A stretch of DNA of 64,000 nucleotides from [Clostridium] saccharolyticum WM1 (GTDB taxonomy: Bacteria > Bacillota > Clostridia > Lachnospirales > Lachnospiraceae), in the NCBI RefSeq assembly GCF_000144625.1, contig NC_014376.1, positions 4,302,501 to 4,366,500 of the forward strand, read 5' to 3'. Made by a program: the position numbers and the translations under genes. Shown here in pieces: positions 8,122-16,749 of this stretch. The notes under the pieces were generated by a model. The model did no database searches and was not told the DNA's origin. It saw only the letters and a program-made list of their open reading frames with translations. The number at the start of each line of letters is the position of its first letter. Positions within the stretch are counted from its first letter, which is position 1.

Positions 8122-10227
8122 TCACATCTTATCCAGATAATGTCTGAAATACTGATTCAAATACCGGGAAACAAGAGTTCTTATCTCCTCTATTCCTCCA
8201 TGCCTCACCGCTTCCAGAAACTCCTCCTCTTCAATCAGCCGTTCGCTTAAAACCCCCAGGATCTCACTGTTTTCTACTTCGTGGTCATCCTTTGGCACCA
8301 GCATGACAAGCACAACACATACCCCCTTAAAATAAGGGTTGCTAAAAGGCTCTCCGTCTTTCGTCTGGCAGACCGAGAATACCGGTTTTACCACCCCTTC
8401 CGTCCTGGCATGAAGCAGGGCAAAGTTTAAGTCAGGGAATATCTGGCTGCATAGCCGTTCTCTCCTCATTAAATCCTCCTGGATCATGATCTGGCGGTCA
8501 GCGTAGGAGGCCAGCTTCTCACTGACGGCTATGAGCAGTTCCTCAAAGGTGATCCCGTTGTCTACCCGCTGGAACTCCATGAGCCTGATGACATTTTTGA
8601 TCTGGACAGCCATAAAATTCACCTGGTCCAACTGAATGGTAAACTCCTTGTTCTCCTGTTTTTTAGGCATATATTCACACTGGCGGACCTTACCGGCGAT
8701 CCGTTCCATTTCTTCAGCGGAAAGCAGGGGACTTACATACAGGATGTCCGCCTCCTCCTTTAATGGCACCGTGGATACAAAGAAATCCGTCTTGCTGAGC
8801 ACATAGGGGGATACGTCTGTCATTCCATAAACAGACAGTTCCACCCTGTCTGAAAAATCTCTGGCAATTTTGGAAGACATGAGCCTGGAAATCCCGATCC
8901 CACTGGCGCAGACGATCCCTATATTCACCTTTCTCCGGCTTTCCTTTCTGCTTTCCATCCGGACTTCTGCCGCACCGAAGTGTACCGCAAGAAATCCGAT
9001 CTCCGGTTCCGGCACCTCATATCCATATCGTCTCTCGATCACCTTGGCAACGGTCCTGCACCGCTCAAATATGGCCGGATAATCCCGTTTGATCTGCTCC
9101 AGCAAAGGATTCTGGATCTTCATACCATTGGCAAGACGAACCAAAGTAGGCTTTAAATGGGCGATCAGGCCCTGAATCACAAATTCTTCATCCTGCTTCA
9201 GCAGATAAGCGATACCATCGTTATAGCAGTCGATCATTTCATTGACCACCTCCCACAGCTCCCTGGATTCCTCAATTTCACTTCTTGACTTCTCGTCAAT
9301 ATTCAGCTGCTGGATTTTAGAGCCTTTGATGTGAAGGCAGATATAGGCACATTCAATTTCCGGAATCTGAATCTGAAATTCTTCTTCCAGGGATTTCGTA
9401 ATGGTTTGTGCCAGATCATAATCCTGGTCTTTCTGCAAAAAATCCGCCATAAGGGGATTTTCCTCAATGATCTCCTGCCTGCGGATCCGGTTCACGGCAA
9501 TCGCCACATGGATTACCAGGCCAAGGTAGGAGTCCTGGGTCAGGTTTAAGATTCGCTTATCCCGTATCCTTAAGATGCAGGCGGTAACCCGATTTACAAT
9601 ATCGTCATCCAGAATTCTGTATATATTCCTCTCACTTTTATTCTGGATGACATTTAATACGGACTGGTTCCGGTCTTCATACATCCCCTGTATGATCTCC
9701 GTATGAATGTTTTCATCAATAAACACCCGAAGGGCCCGGCGGAAATCCCGTTCACTGCCCTCAATGAACACGCCGTATCCCGGTTTTCTCTTTATCTCCA
9801 GATGATACTTATGAAACCACTCCTTTGCCGCCTCTAAATCCGAGCTGACCGTTGCCTCGCTGACTCCGAATAAATCACTGTAATAATACAGCTTTTTCAG
9901 CGTCTTATCCTTTAGAATTTCAAGAATCAGGCGCTTCTGCCGTTCAATCCGGTCAGAAACATCAAGAGCATCATCCGCTTCAAGCTCAGCCTTTAAAACG
10001 TTTATCTGCTCCCTGTCTCCCTCCAGCCAGATGCCGGTTCCGGTTTTTGAGCAAAAAGTCAGGCCGTATTTCTTCAGCGCCCTGGGAATGTATTCCAGCT
10101 CCCTTTGCACCGTTCTTTTGCTGATGCGGATCTGATCTGCAAGCTGCTTCACAGGAACAGGCCCATTCTCTTTCAGAAGAGCCAGAACGATCTGCTGCAT
10201 CCTGGGCGTAAAATCATTACCTGCCAT
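8122..10227 (-). CDS. PRD-containing transcriptional activator (MtlR/BglG family)
   Basis: The 701-residue protein has the order expected of MtlR/LicR-type activators: N-terminal helix-turn-helix domains (PVPVKQLADQIRISKRTVQREL), two PTS-regulation domains with His residues in the middle, an EIIB-like domain (NIGIVCASGIGISRLM near 435) and a C-terminal EIIA-like domain with LLHARTEGVVKPVF. Phosphorylation by the PTS would tune its activity. It is the third gene of the IICB-IICB unit; only 1 bp separates it from the preceding gene. I start at ATG 10227, 8 nt after GGAGG. The two palindromes at 8040 and 13177 are its likely binding sites. Confidence 0.88.
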   Translation of the reverse strand: MAGNDFTPRMQQIVLALLKENGPVPVKQLADQIRISKRTVQRELEYIPRALKKYGLTFCSKTGTGIWLEGDREQINVLKAELEADDALDVSDRIERQKRLILEILKDKTLKKLYYYSDLFGVSEATVSSDLEAAKEWFHKYHLEIKRKPGYGVFIEGSERDFRRALRVFIDENIHTEIIQGMYEDRNQSVLNVIQNKSERNIYRILDDDIVNRVTACILRIRDKRILNLTQDSYLGLVIHVAIAVNRIRRQEIIEENPLMADFLQKDQDYDLAQTITKSLEEEFQIQIPEIECAYICLHIKGSKIQQLNIDEKSRSEIEESRELWEVVNEMIDCYNDGIAYLLKQDEEFVIQGLIAHLKPTLVRLANGMKIQNPLLEQIKRDYPAIFERCRTVAKVIERRYGYEVPEPEIGFLAVHFGAAEVRMESRKESRRKVNIGIVCASGIGISRLMSSKIARDFSDRVELSVYGMTDVSPYVLSKTDFFVSTVPLKEEADILYVSPLLSAEEMERIAGKVRQCEYMPKKQENKEFTIQLDQVNFMAVQIKNVIRLMEFQRVDNGITFEELLIAVSEKLASYADRQIMIQEDLMRRERLCSQIFPDLNFALLHARTEGVVKPVFSVCQTKDGEPFSNPYFKGVCVVLVMLVPKDDHEVENSEILGVLSERLIEEEEFLEAVRHGGIEEIRTLVSRYLNQYFRHYLDKM

Positions 10228-10228
10228 C

Positions 10229-11560
10229 TCATCCACCTCCCATTAACCAGTTCAGGAGCTCCTTATAGCCAGACATATCCGTTAAATTGTCCACCGTAAA
10301 GCATGGAGTATGAATTCCTGACAGGAAGCGGGCAAAATCCTTCTGGCAGACAATGGCATCTGCATCAGAAGGAATCCGGTCAGCCGACACATGGAAAACC
10401 TCCACACCTGTCAGTCCTTCCAGCCTTAGTTTTTTCTTAAAAAGGGCACTGGCCATGGCACTGGAGCCCATTCCCACATCGCAGACAAAATAAATTCTGG
10501 CATGTTCCATTCTCTTCATCGGCATCTCCCCGGCCTTCCGTTCCTTTTCTTGATCAATGGATGGGTTCCCCCTATTCCCCGACAGGATCAGGCAGGATAA
10601 AAGGCAGGTTACCACAGCGGAGAGAAGGATCCCCATAACAATCCCCACCCAATGCTTTTTATCCGCCATAATCAGTATCGTGATGATGCTCCCGGGTGAA
10701 GCCGGCCCCAGAAGCCCGCTGTCTGACATCATGAAACAGTAATTTCCCGCAATGCTGCCGGCTATGGCAGCAGACAATAATCGGATGTCTGACAGTACAT
10801 AGGGGAAATAAACTTCATGGATGCCCCCCAGAGACTGGATAATTAGACTGGAAACCATTGGTTTTCTCATGTTCCGGTAAACCAGGGCATGAGCAAGAAG
10901 GATCCCGAATCCCGGACCCGGATTGGTCTCCAGGAGAAACAAAATGGAACTCCCCTGGGTTTTCAGCTGTTCCAGCCCCAGCGGCAGAAAAAAGCCGTGA
11001 TTGATCCAGTTATTAAAAAAAATGATTTTTAACGGCTCTACCACAAAGCTGATAAAAGGGATGGTTCCCTTGTCTATCATAAATGACAGGCCATTCCCCA
11101 AAAAACCCAGCAGCCATTCCGCCACCGGTATGAGCAAAACATAGGCAGCGCCTCCTGCAAGCAGCCCTAAAGATGCTAAGTATAAGTTGCTGAAGAGCAT
11201 CTCAAAGCCGGCAGGAATCCGGTGCTTGATCCGGTCCAGCCCCTTCCTGCAGAGGAAACCGGCGATGCCGCCTGATATGGCAGACAGGATCATGGCAGAA
11301 GCAGGCTCCGTCATAACAACAGCAGAAGCGGCAAGGGTGCCGGCTAAACCGCCGGCATCCCCGCCGCACATAGTGCCTGCTTTATATCCCATAAACACCG
11401 GAATCACCAGAAAAGATAAAATGTTAGACATTTCATACAGGTGCTCATTCTGGAATATGCCTGCCGAAAAGACTGACAGCAGCCCTGCTGTCACAAACAA
11501 AGGTATGCATTCAGCGATCACCCTGCTGTAATACTTCAGTACTTTCCCCGCTACTTTCAT
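10229..11560 (-). CDS. Second PTS mannitol-family EIICB protein
   Basis: This 443-residue protein is a paralogue of the IICB gene immediately upstream. It has a polytopic IIC domain with the GGIHEVYFPYVL motif and a C-terminal IIB domain whose phosphocysteine is in CDVGMGSSAMA. Compared with its neighbour the N-terminal IIC region is more divergent and the linker is shorter, but no key residue seems lost. Two adjacent IICB genes served by one IIA gene suggest either two related substrates or an obligate pair. It starts at ATG with GGGGAA upstream. An inverted repeat lies in the gap before it. Confidence 0.85.
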   Translation of the reverse strand: MKVAGKVLKYYSRVIAECIPLFVTAGLLSVFSAGIFQNEHLYEMSNILSFLVIPVFMGYKAGTMCGGDAGGLAGTLAASAVVMTEPASAMILSAISGGIAGFLCRKGLDRIKHRIPAGFEMLFSNLYLASLGLLAGGAAYVLLIPVAEWLLGFLGNGLSFMIDKGTIPFISFVVEPLKIIFFNNWINHGFFLPLGLEQLKTQGSSILFLLETNPGPGFGILLAHALVYRNMRKPMVSSLIIQSLGGIHEVYFPYVLSDIRLLSAAIAGSIAGNYCFMMSDSGLLGPASPGSIITILIMADKKHWVGIVMGILLSAVVTCLLSCLILSGNRGNPSIDQEKERKAGEMPMKRMEHARIYFVCDVGMGSSAMASALFKKKLRLEGLTGVEVFHVSADRIPSDADAIVCQKDFARFLSGIHTPCFTVDNLTDMSGYKELLNWLMGGG

Positions 11561-11582
11561 CTATGAAATTCCCCTTTTGAAC

Positions 11583-11615
11583 CCATGATATACATATATA
11601 AGTATTATATCATGG
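11583..11615. repeat. Intercistronic inverted repeat between the two IICB genes
   Basis: CCATGATATA and TATATCATGG form a perfect 10-bp inverted repeat around 13 bases. There is no T run, so a processing or stabilising hairpin is more likely than a terminator; a weak promoter (TATAAT inside the arm) cannot be excluded. Confidence 0.55.
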
Positions 11616-11649
11616 TTTACAATCGGATACCAGAAAGGCTGATTTTTTT

Positions 11650-13044
11650 CTATAAATTTGCCTGATTGCTTTTTAACGATTCCACAAGCTGGTCATATTC
11701 CGGAGCTGCCAGGAAATTGGTGATCAAAACCAGTTGTGCCTCGGGACTGCTGTGAGCCGCACGTTCCTTCAATTCCTTATGAGTCACCACAATCTGGGCA
11801 TCCAATGGAATTGAGGAAACCGGTGAGTGAACCACTTCAATAGTTCCGAAACCTGCTGCTGCCAGCTTTTTTTTCAATACGGTAGCGCCCATAGCGCTGG
11901 AACCCATACCTGCATCACAGGCAAACACGATTTTTTTAACACTCCCACCAGATACCGTTTTCTGATCCACTGTCTGATTTCCTTTGGACTCCTGCTTCAT
12001 CTGCTGAACTTTATCCTTCGATTCATCCAGATCTCCGCTTTTACCTGCAAACCGCAGCAGAGGAAGTGCCACAAGGAAGGAAACAACGGCTGCTACCGTA
12101 ACACCTGCCAGCACACCAAAGTATCCTCCTCTAGGCGTCATTGCAAGAACAGCCAGAATGCTTCCGGGAGATGCCGGTGAGGTCAGGCCCACACCAAGGA
12201 GCTGGAACACAAAGATTCCGCTGGCTCCGCCTGAAATAACCGCCAGAAGCAAAAGTGGGTTCATCAGGATGTAGGGGAAATAAATCTCATGGATTCCACC
12301 TAAAAAGTGAATGATGATTGCGCCAGGTGCCGAACTTTTGGCAGATCCTTTCCCAGCAAGACAATAAGCCAGTAAAACTCCCAGTCCAGGCCCTGGATTT
12401 GCTTCCAGAAGGAAAAAGATGGATTTTCCGATTTCCTCAACCTGCTGGATTCCCATAGGAGAAAGGATCCCATGGTTGATGGCATTGTTTAAGAACAGGA
12501 TTTTGGCAGGCTCAATAAAGATGCTTGCCAAAGGCAGCAGCTTATGATCCACAAAGAACCCAACTCCTGATTCCATCACCCGGTTCATAACCTCTACAAA
12601 AGGCGCAACTCCCTTTAAGGCGATAACCGTTAAGATGGCACCGATGATGCCCAGAGAAAAATTATTAACCAGCATCTCAAAGCCGGCAGGGACCTTTCCC
12701 CCCATTTTGCGGTCGAACTGCTTAATCACCCAGGCACTGGCAGGTCCCACGATCATTGCCCCGATAAACATGGGAACACTGGAACCAACGATCACGCCCA
12801 TCGCTGTGATTGCGCCGATCACGCCGCCCCGCTGGCCGTATACAGCCGAACCGCCTGTATAGGCGATCAAAAGCGGCAGCAGCATGCTGGCCATAGGTGA
12901 AACCAAAGCTCCCATGGCTTCATTGGGATACCAGCCCGTTGGAATAAACAATGCCGTAATCAGTCCCCATGCAATAAATGCACCGATATTAGGCATTACC
13001 ATACCGCTTAAAAAGCGGCCAAATACTTGTACCTTCTCTTTCAT
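11650..13044 (-). CDS. PTS mannitol-family EIICB transporter
   Basis: The 464-residue membrane protein has the MtlA-type IIC domain (GGIHEIYFPYILMNP, and repeated NHGILSPMG segments) and a IIB domain with CDAGMGSSAMGATVLKKKL near residue 375. It lacks the fused IIA domain of enterobacterial MtlA; the IIA is encoded separately at 7493-7960. It would import and phosphorylate a hexitol. ATG 13044 is chosen, 8 nt after GAGGG. It is the first gene of its unit, behind a strong promoter and an upstream operator. Because the downstream dehydrogenase is not an MtlD, I would not assume mannitol is the substrate. Confidence 0.9.
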   Translation of the reverse strand: MKEKVQVFGRFLSGMVMPNIGAFIAWGLITALFIPTGWYPNEAMGALVSPMASMLLPLLIAYTGGSAVYGQRGGVIGAITAMGVIVGSSVPMFIGAMIVGPASAWVIKQFDRKMGGKVPAGFEMLVNNFSLGIIGAILTVIALKGVAPFVEVMNRVMESGVGFFVDHKLLPLASIFIEPAKILFLNNAINHGILSPMGIQQVEEIGKSIFFLLEANPGPGLGVLLAYCLAGKGSAKSSAPGAIIIHFLGGIHEIYFPYILMNPLLLLAVISGGASGIFVFQLLGVGLTSPASPGSILAVLAMTPRGGYFGVLAGVTVAAVVSFLVALPLLRFAGKSGDLDESKDKVQQMKQESKGNQTVDQKTVSGGSVKKIVFACDAGMGSSAMGATVLKKKLAAAGFGTIEVVHSPVSSIPLDAQIVVTHKELKERAAHSSPEAQLVLITNFLAAPEYDQLVESLKSNQANL

Positions 13045-13130
13045 ATTACATACCCTCACTTCATAATATAGTATTTACTGTGTGATCCGTGGAAGGTATG
13101 ATTGGCCAATCAATTCCTTTTCATAGCCTT

Positions 13131-13160
13131 ATTATAATCAATATGAGCTTCCGATTTCAA
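13131..13160 (-). promoter_or_regulatory. Promoter of the IICB-IICB-regulator unit
   Basis: On the minus strand TTGAAA (13155-13160) and TATAAT (13131-13136) are separated by 18 bp, identical to the promoter at 7994-8023. Confidence 0.8.
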
Positions 13161-13176
13161 CTCGAAGAAACTGGGA

Positions 13177-13200
13177 TTTGGCGCTAGTTTTAGTGCCAAA
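13177..13200 (-). promoter_or_regulatory. Palindromic operator for the PRD regulator, copy 2
   Basis: TTTGGCGCTA and TAGTGCCAAA form a 10-bp inverted repeat (one G-T mismatch) around GTTT. It ends exactly 16 bp upstream of the -35 hexamer, as does copy 1 at 8040-8064. Confidence 0.75.
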
Positions 13201-13326
13201 TATGAAAAACCATAAAGTCCTTGCCCCATCCCCTTATAAATTCCTCTTAAAACAGGCTTTAAGGCCTTCCCCATAAGGATCTTTCTCATAGAAATCAGTC
13301 TTACCGGAGCCTGCCTTTATCCATAG

Positions 13327-13377
13327 AAAAAAGATGCCGTAAAAATCAGCTATGAACCAGCTGTTTTTTGCGGCATC
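13327..13377 (-). terminator. Intrinsic terminator of metK
   Basis: On the minus strand GATGCCG...CAGCT and AGCTG...CGGCATC form a long, nearly perfect stem that is followed by TTTTTT. It lies about 20 bp after the metK stop. Confidence 0.88.
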
Positions 13378-13395
13378 CTTCTTATATGGTTATGA

Positions 13396-14583
13396 TTATA
13401 AATATTCCTTTAAAAGAGAAACCTTATCAAGCTTTTCCCATGGCAAATCTAAATCGTTTCTTCCAAAATGCCCATAAGCCGCGGTCTGTCTGTAGATGGG
13501 GCGGCGTAAATCCAGCATCTTAATGATTCCGGCGGGACGAAGGTCAAAATTCTGGCGGATAATGTCCACAACCTTCTCATTGCTCAGTTTTCCGGTTCCA
13601 AAGGTATCCACCATAATGGAAGTAGGGTGAGCCACGCCGATGGCATAGGAAAGCTGGATCTCACATTTGTCGGCAAGACCTGCTGCCACTATGTTCTTTG
13701 CCACGTAACGGGCAGCATAAGCAGCGGAACGGTCCACCTTAGTACAGTCCTTGCCGGAAAATGCACCGCCGCCATGACGGGCATAGCCGCCATAGGTATC
13801 AACGATGATCTTACGGCCGGTCAGACCGCTGTCTCCGTGAGGTCCGCCGATGACAAAGCGTCCGGTAGGATTAATATAGAATCTGGTATTCTCATCTACC
13901 AGCTCTCCTGGCAGGACTTCATCAAATACATATTTTTTAATGTCTGCATGGATCTGCTCCTGGCTCACGTTCTCATCATGCTGAGTGGATAAAACCACTG
14001 CATCCAGGCGGAGAGGTTTGCCGTTTTCATCGTATTCCACGGTTACCTGGGTCTTTCCGTCAGGACGGAGATAGGTCAGTGTTCCCTCCTTGCGGACCTT
14101 TGTAAGCTTAAGAGCCAGTTTGTGGGCAAGAGCGATGGGGTATGGCATAAGTTCCTCGGTCTCGTTGCTGGCAAAGCCAAACATCATTCCCTGGTCTCCG
14201 GCTCCGATGGCATCGATCTCTTCCTCAGACATTTTGTGTTCCTTTGCTTCCAGTGCACGGTCAACGCCTAAGGCAATGTCCGCAGACTGCTCGTCCAGGG
14301 CTACCACAACGCCGCAGGTATCACAGTCAAACCCGTACTTTGCCCGGTCATAACCAATTTCCCTTACGGTCTCCCGTACCACCTTCTGTATGTCTACGTA
14401 TGCATGGGTGGTGATTTCTCCCATGACCATAACAAGACCTGTCGTACAGCAGGTTTCACAGGCCACACGGCTCATGGGATCCTGCTTTAACATCTCGTCC
14501 AGAATCGCATCAGAGATCTGGTCGCACATTTTATCCGGATGTCCTTCTGTAACGGACTCGGATGTAAACAATAATTTTTCCAT
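13396..14583 (-). CDS. metK: S-adenosylmethionine synthetase
   Basis: This 395-residue enzyme makes SAM from methionine and ATP in the cytosol. Signatures are [22 protein letters not shown] at the N terminus (catalytic His in GHPDK), [12 protein letters not shown] near 127 and [19 protein letters not shown] (GGGAFSGKD loop) near 255. Length is that of the family. ATG 14583 is preceded by GGAGG. Expression is controlled by the SAM-I riboswitch and attenuator upstream, which closes a direct feedback loop on its product. Confidence 0.98.
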   Translation of the reverse strand: MEKLLFTSESVTEGHPDKMCDQISDAILDEMLKQDPMSRVACETCCTTGLVMVMGEITTHAYVDIQKVVRETVREIGYDRAKYGFDCDTCGVVVALDEQSADIALGVDRALEAKEHKMSEEEIDAIGAGDQGMMFGFASNETEELMPYPIALAHKLALKLTKVRKEGTLTYLRPDGKTQVTVEYDENGKPLRLDAVVLSTQHDENVSQEQIHADIKKYVFDEVLPGELVDENTRFYINPTGRFVIGGPHGDSGLTGRKIIVDTYGGYARHGGGAFSGKDCTKVDRSAAYAARYVAKNIVAAGLADKCEIQLSYAIGVAHPTSIMVDTFGTGKLSNEKVVDIIRQNFDLRPAGIIKMLDLRRPIYRQTAAYGHFGRNDLDLPWEKLDKVSLLKEYL

Positions 14584-14643
14584 GTTGTCATTTCCTCCTT
14601 CTTGCTACGCTCATTAGGCAAAGCCCATCGTTTTACCGGAAAA

Positions 14644-14670
14644 CAGGTATGCCTGCAGGGCGTTCCTCCT
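14644..14670. repeat. Dispersed repeat copy (GGTAT...GCAGGG...GTTCCTCC)
   Basis: This piece of the metK leader resembles the unit repeated at 49597-49702: GGTATrCC, then yGCAGGGyGTT and yCCTC occur in the same order. The central CCTGCAGG is palindromic. It lies between the riboswitch terminator and metK. Confidence 0.45.
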
Positions 14671-14689
14671 TGATATCACATGGGGGAAT

Positions 14690-14722
14690 AACAAAAAGAA
14701 AAGTCCGCAGCAACGCGGACTT
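14690..14722 (-). terminator. Attenuator terminator of the SAM riboswitch
   Basis: On the minus strand AAGTCCGC and GCGGACTT form an 8-bp stem with a 6-base loop, followed by TTCTTTTT. It sits just after the SAM aptamer and before metK. Confidence 0.9.
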
Positions 14723-14742
14723 GATTCAACAATGTATCAAAT

Positions 14743-14875
14743 CCTCTTATTGCTCGATTTCTCGCTCAGGTTGGCACCTTCCAGCCGCTCCTTCTGGCGA
14801 AACGCCATCATTTCCGGTCGGGGTTGCCGTGACTTCACAGATCCTTTGTATCTCCATCACTCTGAATAAGGGATA
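14743..14875 (-). ncRNA. SAM-I (S-box) riboswitch
   Basis: Read on the minus strand, the P1 strand CTTATTCAGAG is followed by GATGGAG, GTGAAGTCACGGCAACC, then GGTGCCAACC and a closing AATAAG. These are the conserved S-box blocks in order, and the CTTAT/ATAAG pair closes P1. An intrinsic terminator follows directly. High SAM should terminate transcription ahead of metK. Confidence 0.92.
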
Positions 14876-14987
14876 TTACGTACTTTTCATTTGTTATTCA
14901 ATTGTAAGTTTAACGCATATCTATTTTAACGTATTTGAAATCAGCTGTCAAGAAAATTCTATTACATCCCAGTGATGAATAAATTTC

Positions 14988-15016
14988 TTGCAAAAACCGG
15001 GCCACTATTGTATAAT
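14988..15016 (+). promoter_or_regulatory. Promoter of the glycine riboswitch-symporter unit
   Basis: TTGCAA (14988-14993), a 17-bp spacer and a perfect TATAAT (15011-15016) precede the riboswitch leader. Confidence 0.85.
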
Positions 15017-15088
15017 GACGCTATTCTTTAAATGATCGCCATATGAAATCCATGGAATGGGCACAGCACAGACCGTGGGCGGATGGCA

Positions 15089-15165
15089 CTCTGGAGACAT
15101 CTGCATATGCAGGGGCCGAAGGGGCAAGCGTTTCGGCGCGAAACTCTCAGGCAAAAGGACAGAGG
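15089..15165 (+). ncRNA. Glycine riboswitch, single aptamer
   Basis: The conserved glycine-aptamer blocks are visible in order: CTCTGGAGA, GCCGAAGGGGCAAGC, GAAACTCTCAGGCAAAAG and GACAGAG. P1 is CTCTG pairing with CAGAG. Only one aptamer is seen; there is no second GCCGAAGGGGCAA block on either side, so this is the singlet form. The preceding 70 nt of leader may hold a degenerate partner. Confidence 0.92.
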
Positions 15166-15215
15166 CGGTTTTTCCCTTTTTGGGGGAGAATATCGCATAA
15201 TCTCTGTTTTTTTGT

Positions 15216-15244
15216 GAGTGGGAGTCTATCCCACTCTTTTTTTT
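15216..15244 (+). terminator. Attenuator terminator of the glycine riboswitch
   Basis: GAGTGGGA and TCCCACTC form an 8-bp stem with a 5-base loop followed by eight T residues, between the aptamer and the symporter start. Confidence 0.92.
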
Positions 15245-15278
15245 CAAAAAATTATGAAGGAAGGGAAGTAGAAAATCA

Positions 15279-16664
15279 ATGCAGGTAATTGTTGAATTTT
15301 TTAACAAACTGGACTCGGCAATATGGGGGATGCCCATGATCGTACTGCTTTTTGGCACCCACCTGTTCATGACCGTGCGCACAGGCTTTGTTCAGCGCAA
15401 AACCTTTACAGCCATCAAGCTGTCTGTAACAAAAGATCCAGATTCACCAGGTGAGGTCAGCCAGTTTCAGGCCCTGACTACTGCGCTTGCCTCCACCATC
15501 GGCACAGGCAATATAGTAGGTGTCGGTACGGCGGTATTTTTAGGCGGCCCCGGGGCAGTTCTCTGGTGCTGGCTGACCGGCGTATTCGGCATTGCTACCA
15601 AATATGCGGAATCCCTGATTGCAGTCAAATACCGGGTGCAGACAAGGGATGGCCGTATGCAGGGCGGTGCCATGTATGTACTGGAGCGGGCACTGGGTCT
15701 GAAGTGGCTGGGCATTCTCTTTGCCTTGTTTGCTTTGTTTGCTTCCTTTGGAATTGGAAGCGGCACACAGATCAACGCCATTGCTGAAATCATTGAAAAC
15801 AACGTTCCCCTGCCCATTCCCCGCATTGCAATAGGCCTTGTCTTCGGGGTGATCACCGCGGTTGTCATTATCGGAGGGATCAAGTCCATAGCAACCGTGT
15901 GCGAAAAGCTTGTACCCTTTATGGCGTTTTTCTATGTGACCGGCTGTCTGATCATTCTTGTTATAAACGCTGACTTCATCCTTCCTGCCTTAAAGGCAAT
16001 TATTACCCTGGCCTTCCAGCCCGGTGCGGTAGCAGGGGGGCTGGTGGGCCGCGGCATCATGCTGGCCATGCAGTATGGAATCGCCCGGGGACTGTTTTCC
16101 AATGAGTCAGGTATGGGTTCTGCACCTTTGGTGGCATCGGCTGCACAGACACGAAATCCGGTGCGCCAGGCCCTGGTGTCCTCAACCGGCACCTTCTGGG
16201 ATACGGTTGTGGTCTGTCTTATGACCGGTCTGGTTCTGGTCACGACTGTAATGAAAAACCCTGATATCAATATGGATATGATCCAAAACGGCGGTCAGAT
16301 GACCACTGCCGCTTTCAGCCAGATCCCAGTCCTTGGGCCGGGGATTTTGGTAATCGGCATCATTACCTTTGCCTATTCCACCATTCTTGGCTGGTCTTAT
16401 TACGGGGAACGGTGCTGTGAGTACTTATTCGGCGTCAAGGGTATGCTGCCCTATAAGATCATCTTCGTTGCAATCGTCGTTGTAGGCCCTGTGCTGTCCC
16501 TGGATCTGGTATGGACGATTTCAGACATTCTCAACGCTCTGATGGCAATCCCCAACCTGGTGGCTGTGCTGCTTCTGTCAGGTGTGGTAGCCAAGGATAC
16601 CAGGTATTATCTAAGTCACCTGGATGAAAGGGATGAGACACCCATTCCGGTTATTGATAAGTAA
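15279..16664 (+). CDS. Alanine/glycine:cation symporter (AGCS family)
   Basis: The 461-residue polytopic membrane protein has the AGCS signature FQALTTALASTIGTGNIVGVG near residue 65 and the family features GLFSNESGMGSAP near 270 and FWDTVVVCLMTG. It moves alanine or glycine with Na+ or H+. It is transcribed alone from the riboswitch leader, which points to glycine as the physiological substrate. An SD-like GAAGGAAGGGAAG precedes the ATG. Direction of net transport (uptake or overflow export) cannot be decided from sequence. Confidence 0.93.
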   Translation: MQVIVEFFNKLDSAIWGMPMIVLLFGTHLFMTVRTGFVQRKTFTAIKLSVTKDPDSPGEVSQFQALTTALASTIGTGNIVGVGTAVFLGGPGAVLWCWLTGVFGIATKYAESLIAVKYRVQTRDGRMQGGAMYVLERALGLKWLGILFALFALFASFGIGSGTQINAIAEIIENNVPLPIPRIAIGLVFGVITAVVIIGGIKSIATVCEKLVPFMAFFYVTGCLIILVINADFILPALKAIITLAFQPGAVAGGLVGRGIMLAMQYGIARGLFSNESGMGSAPLVASAAQTRNPVRQALVSSTGTFWDTVVVCLMTGLVLVTTVMKNPDINMDMIQNGGQMTTAAFSQIPVLGPGILVIGIITFAYSTILGWSYYGERCCEYLFGVKGMLPYKIIFVAIVVVGPVLSLDLVWTISDILNALMAIPNLVAVLLLSGVVAKDTRYYLSHLDERDETPIPVIDK

Positions 16665-16669
16665 AAAAA

Positions 16670-16742
16670 TGCCTCAAAAAATAATATCAAAGCAACCGCG
16701 ACGAAGCAGGTATTGCCGGACATTATTTTTTGAGGCACTTTT
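16670..16742. terminator. Bidirectional terminator between convergent genes
   Basis: TGCCTCAAAAAATAAT and ATTATTTTTTGAGGCA form a 16-bp perfect inverted repeat with A-rich and T-rich flanks on both sides. It serves the symporter on the plus strand and the DUF5107 gene on the minus strand. Confidence 0.88.
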
Positions 16743-16749
16743 TATTTAT

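Noticed and set aside
8122..10227. RNA-binding antiterminator (BglG) function for the PRD regulator
   Set aside because: It has DNA-binding helix-turn-helix domains rather than an RNA-binding CAT domain, and no ribonucleic antiterminator-like stem was seen upstream of the PTS genes.
15005..15382. Possible minus-strand gene over the glycine riboswitch
   Set aside because: The open frame is a shadow of the riboswitch leader and symporter start, lacks an SD and has no recognisable protein features.
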